A DNA stretch of 55,437 bases from Colwellia sp. GTDB lineage: Bacteria > Pseudomonadota > Gammaproteobacteria > Enterobacterales > Alteromonadaceae. The position numbers were made by a program, and so were the translations under genes. The notes beneath the pieces are model-generated. The model was not told the origin of the DNA. It saw nothing but the letters and a program-made list of their open reading frames with translations, and did no database searches. Of the stretch, positions 26,930 through 35,712 are shown one piece after another (the stretch's first letter is position 1; each line of letters begins with the position of its first letter). Where the stretch lies: NCBI GenBank assembly GCA_029938115.1, contig JAPYOP010000028.1, forward strand, positions 1-55,437, written 5' to 3'.

Positions 26930-27022
26930 ATCATTGTGCGTTTGTTTGTATTTCATGTCAAGGCGATTTAAGTTATAATCCCTTTAACTTTTGCTAAGTC
27001 AGTGTTTTTTTAGGCAATTTAA

Positions 27023-27727
27023 ATGAACTTCATTCCAGAAATCAATACCCTTTATCCTGAGTTATCCTCACTATCATTAAGTGATCAAGCCTATTTAATG
27101 ATCGAACATTTAATTGTTTCTGAACAATTAAAGCCTGGTGTGATGATTTCTGAAAAATTGCTCTGTGAAAACACCAAGCTAGGTAGAACACCTGTGCGTG
27201 AAGCATTAATGCGCTTAGAACGAGAAGGTTTAGTTGAAATTCACCCCCGCCGAGGTGCAATGATCACAAAAATTGAATTAACTCAGCAAATGGAGTTATT
27301 AGAAGTAAGACGACCATTACAAATATTAGCCGCTAAATTAGGTGCCGCTCGTGCAGAGCCTGAAGAAAGAGAAGTACTAAAGCGCTTCGCTGACCAAATA
27401 AGGCAAGCAGCTGCTAATAATGATACTCAACGTTCAATGGCAATGAATCGCACGGTACACGAATTAGAAGCTGCAGTAGCTAAAAATAGTATGCTAGAAG
27501 CCTCATTAACGTTATTACAATCAATGTCACGCCGTTTTTGGTTTGCTTTTGTAAAAAGTAAAGAAGAAACAGTAGAAGGTGCAAATTTACACGCTACTTT
27601 ATTAGAAAAAATGGCGGAAGCTAATGTAGATGAAGCGGAAAAAGCCGCTAATAACTTATTATTATTTTTGGATAATATCACCAAGAAACAAATCGAATCA
27701 GCGTATTCTCGTCATTTTAGTCGTTAA
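27023..27727 (+). CDS. GntR-family regulator, FCD subfamily
   Basis: A 234-residue regulator. The N-terminal winged HTH (~25-90) contains ISEKLLCENTKLGRTPVREALMRLEREGLVEIHPRRGAMI, given here as the recognisable GntR core at residues 43-81. The C-terminal all-helical FCD domain (~100-225) shows metal/effector-site residues in the MNRTVHELEAA region. It is divergent from the FAD-oxidoreductase operon with a strong palindrome between, so it most likely represses that operon and responds to its substrate, not to pectin. Confidence 0.9.
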   Translation: MNFIPEINTLYPELSSLSLSDQAYLMIEHLIVSEQLKPGVMISEKLLCENTKLGRTPVREALMRLEREGLVEIHPRRGAMITKIELTQQMELLEVRRPLQILAAKLGAARAEPEEREVLKRFADQIRQAAANNDTQRSMAMNRTVHELEAAVAKNSMLEASLTLLQSMSRRFWFAFVKSKEETVEGANLHATLLEKMAEANVDEAEKAANNLLLFLDNITKKQIESAYSRHFSR

Positions 27728-27755
27728 ACTGTAGTTATTGCTACTTTTTATGTAC

Positions 27756-27857
27756 AGGATGTACGGTATATCGTGATCACATGGATGTGATTGAACGTGT
27801 ATGTTTAGGATAAACGGTATATCGAGGACGCATGGATGCGTAAGAGTGTGTATGATA
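27756..27857. repeat. 51-bp unit in two tandem copies
   Basis: Two copies of a 51-bp unit (27756-27806 and 27807-27857) share CGGTATATCG, CATGGATG and GTGTATG blocks and differ elsewhere. It lies after the gntR gene and outside any gene. It looks like an intergenic repeat that has duplicated, not a CRISPR: there are only two units and no unique spacers. Confidence 0.7.
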
Positions 27858-27907
27858 ATTGCCATCGAAAATTCTATAAACACATCTTACCCATTATAAT
27901 TCCAAAT

Positions 27908-27933
27908 AGAATGATTTTATATTGAATCATTCT
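27908..27933. terminator. hairpin after gntR, possible terminator
   Basis: Perfect 9-bp stem (AGAATGATT / AATCATTCT) with an 8-nt loop, followed by TGTTTGG on the plus strand. AT-rich, so moderate strength. Confidence 0.4.
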
Positions 27934-27957
27934 TGTTTGGATTATTACAAAAATAAA

Positions 27958-27986
27958 AAGGCCAGTCAGCTTAACTGACTGGCCTT
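27958..27986 (-). terminator. intrinsic terminator of the TonB-dependent receptor gene
   Basis: Perfect 12-bp stem (AAGGCCAGTCAG / CTGACTGGCCTT) with a 5-nt loop. On the minus strand it is followed by TTTTTATTTTTG, a textbook intrinsic terminator 29 bp after the receptor stop codon. Confidence 0.85.
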
Positions 27987-28014
27987 ACAAATTGAAGAGG
28001 CTAATTTATATAGC

Positions 28015-30879
28015 TTACATCTTGTAAGTAAAGCCTAATGAAAACTCTCTACCAGAATAGCGGATCTCACTAATACGGCCAGGACCATTTTGATAGATAT
28101 TGCCTTCTTCTAAAAGGTTGCGAGCATCAATATGGAATTTGACATTTTTAAGTAAACCACTTTGTGGTCTATAAACCAATTTAGCATCTAAAAATCCAGC
28201 ATCATCAACATATACCGGGTTACCGCCTCGATCAGATGGTCTATATAGATAACTGTCACGATAGTTATAGGCTAACTTTAAGCTAAGAGATTTTGTCTCA
28301 TAGAACCAACTTACATTGTAGCTATTTTTTGATTGTGAAGGGAATTCTAACTCTTCATGGGTTAACTTGTTAAACAAGCCAACGTCTTCTGAGTCCATAT
28401 AAGTATAATTGGCATTAACACCCATGTTGTTAAATGGTGCAGGCAACATTGAGAAAAATGTAGATGCTTGAATTTCAACGCCTTGAGTTTTTGCGCCAGA
28501 GCCATTAATCTTCTGATTTACATCATATAGATTGCCATCACTAAAGAAGTCTACATCATATTGAATAAGTCTATCAATTGTCCAAGCATCCATTTCTTTG
28601 GTAAAGTACGCAGCAGCGAGCATAGTGTCTTCATTAACATACCAGTTCAAGGCTATATCAAATTGATTTGCTAAATATGGTTCAAGTTTAGGGTTACCTG
28701 CGCTACAAGCGCTAGATTTACCTTGATTTGCAGATTCAGTATCTAAACGTAGCAAACAGCTAGCAGCAATATTAAGATCTTTTGCTTTAGGGTGTGCCAT
28801 CACCTGTGCGGCACCAACATAAAGTATCAGTTCATCTTCAATCAAGCCAAAATTCATATTAATGCTTGGCAAAACTTCACTATAATCATGTGAGAGTGTC
28901 GTTACATCATTAAATGCTTCTGGATGATTGGGATCGATCATATTAGGTATGGTGCCATCAGGATCTGGTGTAGCATCAGGATTATCAACCTGCACTCTAA
29001 CAATTGCGTTACCTGTTGTATCAACATCACTTTGGACATAGCGTACGCCTAGATTCCCCCAAAAAGGAAGTCCTGCAAGCTCAGTATCAAAATCTGCTTG
29101 AAGATAAAGTGATTTTGTATCAATTTCTACCTCATAAAAAGCGGCTTGACCCATTGCTAATTCTGCTTCAGTAACCGTATCTGCAATGTCTGACATGAAG
29201 TTGTTATAAAAATCAAGTGGTTTTAATGCTAACCAACCTTGAGTAACAGGTACCCCAACATCATAATCGCCAAAATAATTAGAAATATTAAAAGAGTTAT
29301 CAGTAATTAACTTTGTTTGATCTTCAGCAGTCCAGCCTTTTTGACCAATGACGCGGGTAATGCGTCTAGTGTCCCTGTTATTATCTTGGTACTCTGAGCT
29401 AATACGAACACCCGCTCTAATTGTGCTGAAAATATCATTATCTAAACGGTAAGTATAATCTAATTTAGCCATTTTTTGATCGTTTTCTTGATCAATATCA
29501 TTATTGTAAACGCGCGTATAGAACCAGTAGGTGCTTGGGTCGTTAGGATCAAATAGTTGACTAGGAACATTATTTCTGTGACCACCATAGGCACCTAAAT
29601 CATATATTGGCGCGCCATTATCAGCAAATTCAACGGTAACGTCAGCTACTTTATTCGAATTTACGCGTGATTCTATTTGATCAATCGTTTGAGTTTGTGT
29701 TGTAAAACCAAAAGTACCTTCTAACGTCCACAATTCTTTATCAAGAGTAAAACCTGCATCTATAATATTGGTTTCTAACTCCCAATCGTTAATAATAGAG
29801 CGATTTACCATGGTCGCTTCGCGCGTTATATATTGAGAGACGTTGTGATTATTGCCGACCTTAAAACCATCACTTTGCAAGTTCTTTTCAGAAGCAACTT
29901 CTAATTGTAAGTTAGAATCTACTTGATCAAATTTACGACTTGTATGGGTAAAACCGACATAAGTCGATAAATCTTGAGAAACATTAAATTGTAACATACC
30001 GTTAGCACTAATGCGGTCTTCATCACGACTCCAAACACTATTACGTGGAATACGTGCTCTAAAGTCATACCACTGAGCTTGACACGCGCTGTCAGGACAA
30101 GCACCTACATCGGTAATACTTGCATAATCAGGGTCTACAAATGTTTTTTCCAAAGAACCGTCATAATCAGCTTGTCTTACCCACTCGGTATTTTTAAGTG
30201 CATGATAAGTAGAATCCTTATCACTCATGGTTACATTTAACATGGCGCCAAAATCATTATTAAGTTTATAGACACCGGTAAAATTGTATTTTTGGTTATT
30301 ATTCTCTGTTAAATCATTATATTGATTTTCAGCACTAACTTGTAAAAAATTATCTTCAAAATCATTTGGCTTACGAGTGATAATTTTAATTGTACCACCA
30401 ATACCACCTTCAGTAAGGCGTGCTTCAGAACCTTTGATAACATCTAACGCTTTAACAAGGTCCGTTGACATACTGGCAAAATCTACTGAGCGACCTGCAC
30501 CAGCAAACGGATCAGATGCTCCAATAGCGCTTACACCATTAACTTCAACATTAACCAGTTGTGGTTCAACACCACGAATACTTACAGCTGTACCTTCACC
30601 AAATTCCCGTCCAAGCTGAACTCCCGTTACTCGCTGTAGGGCTTCGCCGATATTTTTATCAGGAAAATCACTTATGTCTTCTGCAACAATCGAATCAGTA
30701 GCTGTTCCTGCTTGTTTTTTACGGTCTATAGCGCTTCGTAGACTTGAGCGCATGCCATAAACCTCTATTACCTCTATTTCTTCTGCTTTGCTTTCTTTTG
30801 CTTCTTCAGCTGCATAGGCTAATGAAGAAGATAAAACCATAGCGATAGCTGATGCTACCAGTGTTTTTTTTGTATTCAT
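28015..30879 (-). CDS. TonB-dependent receptor (Xanthomonas/Caulobacter type)
   Basis: A 954-residue outer-membrane receptor that would import oligosaccharides of the target glycan with TonB energy. A signal peptide ends near AYAAE. A TonB-box region (EVIEVYGMR) and plug domain (~45-165: SIVAEDISDFPDKNIGEALQRVTGVQL, shown here as residues 63-89) come next, with the SIRGVEP and GGIGGTIKI plug motifs. A 22-strand barrel follows, ending FSLGFTYKM. It is alone between its terminator and a long upstream region with TCAATCA boxes. No SusD-like partner exists, as expected in gammaproteobacteria. Confidence 0.93.
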   Translation of the reverse strand: MNTKKTLVASAIAMVLSSSLAYAAEEAKESKAEEIEVIEVYGMRSSLRSAIDRKKQAGTATDSIVAEDISDFPDKNIGEALQRVTGVQLGREFGEGTAVSIRGVEPQLVNVEVNGVSAIGASDPFAGAGRSVDFASMSTDLVKALDVIKGSEARLTEGGIGGTIKIITRKPNDFEDNFLQVSAENQYNDLTENNNQKYNFTGVYKLNNDFGAMLNVTMSDKDSTYHALKNTEWVRQADYDGSLEKTFVDPDYASITDVGACPDSACQAQWYDFRARIPRNSVWSRDEDRISANGMLQFNVSQDLSTYVGFTHTSRKFDQVDSNLQLEVASEKNLQSDGFKVGNNHNVSQYITREATMVNRSIINDWELETNIIDAGFTLDKELWTLEGTFGFTTQTQTIDQIESRVNSNKVADVTVEFADNGAPIYDLGAYGGHRNNVPSQLFDPNDPSTYWFYTRVYNNDIDQENDQKMAKLDYTYRLDNDIFSTIRAGVRISSEYQDNNRDTRRITRVIGQKGWTAEDQTKLITDNSFNISNYFGDYDVGVPVTQGWLALKPLDFYNNFMSDIADTVTEAELAMGQAAFYEVEIDTKSLYLQADFDTELAGLPFWGNLGVRYVQSDVDTTGNAIVRVQVDNPDATPDPDGTIPNMIDPNHPEAFNDVTTLSHDYSEVLPSINMNFGLIEDELILYVGAAQVMAHPKAKDLNIAASCLLRLDTESANQGKSSACSAGNPKLEPYLANQFDIALNWYVNEDTMLAAAYFTKEMDAWTIDRLIQYDVDFFSDGNLYDVNQKINGSGAKTQGVEIQASTFFSMLPAPFNNMGVNANYTYMDSEDVGLFNKLTHEELEFPSQSKNSYNVSWFYETKSLSLKLAYNYRDSYLYRPSDRGGNPVYVDDAGFLDAKLVYRPQSGLLKNVKFHIDARNLLEEGNIYQNGPGRISEIRYSGREFSLGFTYKM

Positions 30880-30979
30880 ATTTTATTCCCCAAAGTTCAC
30901 TTATTATATTTCTAATTCGCATTAAGAATCGACTTAGATAATTATTCTTCAGTAAACATATAGAGAAAAAAACCCATTG

Positions 30980-31028
30980 TCAATCACGTTCAATCAATAT
31001 AGGTCAAATAAAAATCACAACTAATCAA
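30980..31028 (-). promoter_or_regulatory. TCAATCA boxes upstream of the TonB-dependent receptor
   Basis: TCAATCA at 30980-30986 and 30990-30996 are exactly 10 bp apart, one helical turn, and CTAATCA follows at 31021-31027. Read on the minus strand they give TGATTGA, the same box found phased before the PL4 gene and, degenerately, before the beta-helix gene. Confidence 0.45.
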
Positions 31029-31289
31029 AATACCTTGTGTTTACTTGAGTAATATTGAAATATTTTCTTTAGCAGAAAAGTAAATGTCACCCCCAAGCTT
31101 GCCAGTAAAATTTGAGAAACACATTTTGTTATTTATCATTCATCTAAGAATTATTCCATATATAATAATTTTAAGTGAATGATTAAGATTTTGGTTCAGC
31201 TTAGTAAAGTAATCGGGGTCAGATCAAAGTTAAATTATTTGACAAGCTTTGTGATTAGATTAAGAGATCTGTGAAGTTAATTATGGTGC

Positions 31290-31392
31290 TTAATTAATTG
31301 CTTTAGATCGCAAAATATCTAATGCTTCAGCTGCGTCACCTTTAATAACACTTGCTTGATAATGTTTTTCGCATTACTTGCGACAACCAAAT
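31290..31392 (-). pseudogene. short C-terminal gene remnant, unidentified
   Basis: Minus-strand codons ending KGDAAEALDILRSKAIN and a stop at 31290, preceded in another frame by SDLVVASNAKN. The two parts read like one protein tail broken by a frameshift. Family not recognised. It lies in the otherwise empty region between the TonB receptor and the broken PKD/CBM9 copy. Confidence 0.3.
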
Positions 31393-31403
31393 CACTTAAA
31401 TAA

Positions 31404-31609
31404 TTATTTCACCGCGACATCCCAAACCTTTGCACGACGCGATTTTCCATTAGGCCCTTGAACCGAAAGCACCACCACATATTTTCCCGCCTCACTGTAT
31501 TGATGGATGGGAAATTGGAAATTTTATAACTGCGTTTTTCCTGAGCGAAACAAGGTTGCGTCAAAAAAAATGTGACCAATGTAAAAGCAATTAAATGATA
31601 TTTCGACAA
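31404..31609 (-). pseudogene. internally deleted copy of the PKD/CBM9-like gene
   Basis: Both ends of the gene at 37456-38532 are present and nearly identical, but about 870 bp between them are missing. The 5' part keeps the TTG start, ribosome binding site and signal peptide (IAFTLVTFFLTQPCFAQ). The 3' part keeps the DNA for the PKD tail (GKYVVVL...GKSRRAKVWDVAVK in the intact gene). The join is out of frame, so only a short nonsense product could be made. A MITE begins 20 bp upstream of the start codon. Confidence 0.85.
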
Positions 31610-31628
31610 AATTTGTTCTCCGTTAATA

Positions 31629-31895
31629 TATACCCGTGTTACCTCAAAATGCTCGATTTCAGTTGGAATTAGAAACGTTTTAGGCGAGGCATTGATTGAA
31701 GAGAATGGTTGCTCCCTTCTTAATATCAATAACGCTGCATAAAACGTTTATAAACCAACCCTACGGGGACTACTGAGCAAACCATACTCATCGTTGCATC
31801 TGTTTTTAAGGGAATGACCATTAATAAAAAGATGCGCCTTGATCATGGATTGCTCAGTAGTCCTGAAACGAGCATTTTGAAGTAGCTCGGGTATA
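31629..31895. mobile_element. 267-bp MITE, copy 1
   Basis: Imperfect ~27-bp terminal inverted repeats start TATACCC at 31629 and end GGGTATA at 31895; they share TCAAAATGCTCG inside. No coding capacity. The copy at 51595-51861 has exactly the same length, the same tips and, in opposite orientation, shared internal blocks such as GCATTGATTGAAGAGAAT and GCGCCTTGATC. Confidence 0.85.
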
Positions 31896-32206
31896 AAAGT
31901 TTCTTGCAACGTTTACATCACTGTCTGTAGCAATTGATTTAATCGGAATATTATAATTATTTATACCTGTTACGATCCAAGATTCTTGTTTCAGAGTTTA
32001 TTCATTCTTTATTGTTGTCAGCTTACATTAGCAGTCAATTATTTTAAATACATTTTTGAGTAGTCTTGATTGGTTGTGGTTGAATTATGCGTCCATTTGA
32101 TTGAATGGTTGTGTGTTTGATTGAGATATTGTAGTTTTGGTTGAGTATTTCAATAAAACAATCAACAAACGACTAAATAAAAAATAAGAAAAACGAGGAG
32201 AGAGCA
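31896..32206 (+). promoter_or_regulatory. PL4 upstream region with phased TGRTTGA boxes
   Basis: No gene. The boxes TGGTTGA (32077), TGATTGA (32098), TGATTGA (32118) and TGGTTGA (32138) are spaced 21, 20 and 20 bp, on one face of the helix. They end about 63 bp before the PL4 start codon. This arrangement suggests cooperative binding of an activator or repressor at the lyase promoter. Confidence 0.55.
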
Positions 32207-35200
32207 ATGAAAAAACAAGAAATGAAACTTGGTCTATTCGTGTCATATAAAAACACCAAACTTATCGCAAGCTTCGTTGTATCAGTCGTTCTGCTGATAG
32301 CTATAACAGCCATTTTATCAAAAAACAATGATGACATAAACAGCACTAAATCACTACTAACACTAAATTTTGAAGACACTAACGATCTGGAGAATATTAA
32401 AGTTGCTGGTGCGAAGGAGCAAACAAGGATTTTTATCAGTGATAGTTTCTTTAAGAGTGGTCAGTCAAGCCTGAAACTTGTTATCACTGAGCCTGAAAGT
32501 ATCAATAGAATCCGTCCTGCTGTTGATATTTTAATACCTGAGCCTATTGATGGGGCAGATATTCAAGCGATTAGTGTGTGGGTTCATGTACCAAAAATAT
32601 TCGCAGGTCATTATTTTGGCCGCTATGATGTGCGCATTTTAATTAATGGCGGCAAACCTTTTTGGTCAGTGGCAGCGGTTAAACCAGGCTGGAACCATCT
32701 TCGTTGGGAATTTAGCAATCTTTATCAACAGCCAATCGTCGATAAAATACAGCTGCAATTTGGACCGATATTACCGGGCTACGGCAGCGGTGAAATTCAT
32801 ATTGATGATCTGCTAGTAGAAACTATCGCACCCTTAGATACCGATAATCTTGATGATCTTCATCAACTGGTGCGCGATGCCTCTGTGTCATGGGGCACAA
32901 GATTTAAAGCAATTAGAGCGCTGGAAAATAAGGGCGAGTTAGCCAGCTTATCCGCGCTTTTTGTCGCGGTGAGCGATGGCCCCGATGAAGAAGGTTATAA
33001 CCCCTTTGCGGCCGACATGCAGACGGCCTATATCGATAAAGGTGCCAAGGGATCTCAGGCCGTTCGTAGTGCCGCGCTAAAAGCGATGAAGAAAATTTCG
33101 CTCAACGTGTCCTCCTCTGAACAAGCCCAGTTAAAAACAATGCTAACAAATGCCACTAAAGATAAAGACGGCAGAATTCGTCTTGCGGCCATACAGGTTA
33201 TGCAAGTCATTAAGCAAGAGCCTACACAACAACCTTGGATAGAAAAAGTTTATAGACAGACCTTGCTGGATGATATTTATTATATCCGTGATGCGGCCTA
33301 TACGGGTCTTAAAGCCAGTGGTAGCTCACCTACGGGCGTGGCAAAATATCTGGTGACAATACTAGAACAGGGTCAGGCGGCAGAAAAAATTAAAGCTGCG
33401 CGCTTTTTAAGTGAAGTTGGCTCGGTTGCACTGGCTGCTCTGCCGACCGTGGTGGCGATATTGCGTGACGAGAAAGCAGATCACAAACTGCGCCAGTGGT
33501 GCCTTCGCGCTGCTTGGTGGATGGATGAAAGTGTGTTGAAACCTGAGGATTGGGGTCTTGCCCTTGATTTGGAACCTGGAGAAATGCATCGACATCTGTT
33601 AAACCGAGCCATGAGCCGTCTCGAGGCAGCCGGCGACGCTGCCATTCCGGCGTTGTCCACAGCACTTACCTCAACTAATCCCCAAGTACGCGCACGCGCG
33701 GCTGTTTTGCTGGTAAAGGCTGCTGGAATTAACTTAGAAAATAGCGCCGCCACTAATGCTGCTAGCATAGCTCTGGAGGCTGCCAAGGCGGATCCCGTCG
33801 ACTATGTCAGAAGCGCAGCGGGAGTTCAGCCAACGAAAAAAGCAACGGAAGGCAGTAATGTAGTAGTCAAAACCTCTGACAATATAATTTCTTTTAGCAA
33901 CGGGTTTGTTGATATTGAATTTGATACCAACAGTCAGGACCCAGGGCCCATATCTGCCCGGCTTAATGGAGGTAAAAATATGATCGATGGCGACTGGCTT
34001 TATAAGGTGCTGTCTTTCAAGGACACCAAAGCACAATCGATTATCGAGCGCGTCTGGTACCAGAAAATAAACGGTGTGCCGTTAAACAAAAACATAGAGT
34101 GGCAGATGGGCACGGTCAGTGAGGATCAAGCTGATATAGTCTTCCGTTATCCGGCAGATGAGACATTCCCCCTAGATTGGGAAATTCATTATGTCTTGCG
34201 CAAGGGCGATAGTGGTTTTTACTCTTATATGGTCGTTAAAAACAAGACCGGCGAAGAGCTAGTCAATAGCACTAATACAAAGGGTAACACTTCTATTGGT
34301 ATGATACGGCAACTGGTAGCACCGACCTGGGGCATGTTTGATACCGCTGTTTTGCATGATAATTTCAAGTGGCCGGTTTCCTTCACCGATGAACCTGATC
34401 ACAGCATGTATCCAGATATTTATCAGGCAACCTTCCGCATGCCAGATGGCGGCGTAGATGGTAAACACGAAGCCTGGAATTATAATTTAAGCAGCCCAGT
34501 ATATGGCTATACCGGCAAAGAAGGCGGATTTTGGCGTATCATCCCCAGTCTGGAATTTAGTGGGGCGTCATGGCCGTGGAACCAGCGTACTGGCTTTGCT
34601 CATGGACTATTTATCACTGCCTATGAAGATAAATATTATATTCCGGTCGGCGTTAAAATTACCAAAGACTGGCAAAAGATCTACGGCCCGATGTTTTTTT
34701 ATATGAACCAAGGTGAAAATACCGAAGCCATGTGGCAAGACGCTAAAACGCTTGCCGCTGAAAAAGTGCAGGCCTGGCCCTATAAATGGCTGGTTCAAAA
34801 AGGCTTTCATGATCGTGGTAGCGTGAAAGGGCAGGTAACTATAGCAGGGATGACATCGGCAAAAGGCGCGTGGGCAATCCTGGCAAAGCCGATAGAGACC
34901 ATGCCGAGCGAAATTGAGTTTGGTGCCTGGTGGCGTGATGTGGGCAAGTATCATTATGTTGCTAAAGTGCAAACAGATGGCTCTTTTGACATCCCCAATG
35001 TCCGTAGCGGCGACTATGATCTGTTTATCTGGCATGAGGATGTTTACGGTGAATATCAGCGGGCTGGTTTAACGGTTGTTACCGGTCAGACGCTGGATAC
35101 CGGAAAAAGTGTGCTCAAAGCGCGGGATCAGGGACAATTGCTTTGGCAAATTGGCACACCTAACCGGGCGGCGACAGAGTTCAAAAATGGCAATAATTAT

Positions 35201-35698
35201 CATCAGTGGGATACGTATTTGCGCTATCGGGATGACTTTCCAGACGATATACATTTTGAAATTGGTAAAAGCGATATCAAAAAGGATTGGAATTATATTC
35301 AGCCTGCGATTGTGCAAGGCGAGAAGCAACCAACCAGTGCAGTTATCAGCTTTGATTTTGACCCTGCTGTGCCCGGAAACCCCCTGCTCACAGTCGTTGC
35401 TGGAGGGCGCGGTACCAAGCTCGAGATTCTGGTGAATGATGAAAAGGTAGGTGACTTGAATATTAAAGACATCGGTCTGCAACATGTTCGCACAGCCCCT
35501 TACGGCGAACTTACCGTGCATCGCTACAGTTTTGACCGTGCTCTTTTACAGGCCGGTAATAACAAAGTGACGCTACGCTTTCTCGGTGCCGGTCAAAAAA
35601 CCGCTGAGATGAAAGAATGGCATTACCAAAAATGGACCAGCTTTATTAGCTATGACTTCCTGCGCATGGAAATGGTGCAAAAATTTAACAAAAGATAG
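32207..35698 (+). CDS. HEAT-repeat/PL4 rhamnogalacturonan lyase fusion
   Basis: A 1163-residue exported enzyme expected to cleave the rhamnose-galacturonate backbone of rhamnogalacturonan I by beta-elimination. Layout: membrane anchor or uncleaved signal (~20-42), a jelly-roll carbohydrate-binding-like domain (~45-205), HEAT-like helical repeats (~215-540), the PL4 beta-sandwich catalytic domain (~555-850), a FnIII-like linker domain (~865-960, VKGQVTIAGM...RSGDYDLFIWHEDVYGEY) and the PL4 C-terminal binding domain (~985-1160, LLWQIGTPNRAATEF, HQWDTYLRYRDDFP). PL4 enzymes normally lack the HEAT and N-terminal parts. A strong site, AGGAGAGAGC, sets the start. It forms an operon with the esterase gene 14 bp downstream. 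Confidence 0.88.
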   Translation: MKKQEMKLGLFVSYKNTKLIASFVVSVVLLIAITAILSKNNDDINSTKSLLTLNFEDTNDLENIKVAGAKEQTRIFISDSFFKSGQSSLKLVITEPESINRIRPAVDILIPEPIDGADIQAISVWVHVPKIFAGHYFGRYDVRILINGGKPFWSVAAVKPGWNHLRWEFSNLYQQPIVDKIQLQFGPILPGYGSGEIHIDDLLVETIAPLDTDNLDDLHQLVRDASVSWGTRFKAIRALENKGELASLSALFVAVSDGPDEEGYNPFAADMQTAYIDKGAKGSQAVRSAALKAMKKISLNVSSSEQAQLKTMLTNATKDKDGRIRLAAIQVMQVIKQEPTQQPWIEKVYRQTLLDDIYYIRDAAYTGLKASGSSPTGVAKYLVTILEQGQAAEKIKAARFLSEVGSVALAALPTVVAILRDEKADHKLRQWCLRAAWWMDESVLKPEDWGLALDLEPGEMHRHLLNRAMSRLEAAGDAAIPALSTALTSTNPQVRARAAVLLVKAAGINLENSAATNAASIALEAAKADPVDYVRSAAGVQPTKKATEGSNVVVKTSDNIISFSNGFVDIEFDTNSQDPGPISARLNGGKNMIDGDWLYKVLSFKDTKAQSIIERVWYQKINGVPLNKNIEWQMGTVSEDQADIVFRYPADETFPLDWEIHYVLRKGDSGFYSYMVVKNKTGEELVNSTNTKGNTSIGMIRQLVAPTWGMFDTAVLHDNFKWPVSFTDEPDHSMYPDIYQATFRMPDGGVDGKHEAWNYNLSSPVYGYTGKEGGFWRIIPSLEFSGASWPWNQRTGFAHGLFITAYEDKYYIPVGVKITKDWQKIYGPMFFYMNQGENTEAMWQDAKTLAAEKVQAWPYKWLVQKGFHDRGSVKGQVTIAGMTSAKGAWAILAKPIETMPSEIEFGAWWRDVGKYHYVAKVQTDGSFDIPNVRSGDYDLFIWHEDVYGEYQRAGLTVVTGQTLDTGKSVLKARDQGQLLWQIGTPNRAATEFKNGNNYHQWDTYLRYRDDFPDDIHFEIGKSDIKKDWNYIQPAIVQGEKQPTSAVISFDFDPAVPGNPLLTVVAGGRGTKLEILVNDEKVGDLNIKDIGLQHVRTAPYGELTVHRYSFDRALLQAGNNKVTLRFLGAGQKTAEMKEWHYQKWTSFISYDFLRMEMVQKFNKR

Positions 35699-35712
35699 AC
35701 TGGAGCGGTATT

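Noticed and set aside
27023..27727. GntR as the master regulator of the pectin locus
   Set aside because: Its palindrome sits only at the five-gene operon and is not repeated before the lyase, receptor or kdu genes, which carry different boxes.
27756..27857. Two tandem 51-bp units as a short CRISPR
   Set aside because: Only two adjoining units with diverged sequence, no constant repeat with unique spacers, no cas genes.
28015..30879. SusC/SusD-type polysaccharide locus
   Set aside because: The receptor is of the proteobacterial TonB type and no SusD-like lipoprotein gene accompanies it.
31409..31729. 106-codon open frame on the minus strand as a real gene
   Set aside because: It arises by chance across a MITE end and the out-of-frame join of the broken PKD/CBM9 copy.
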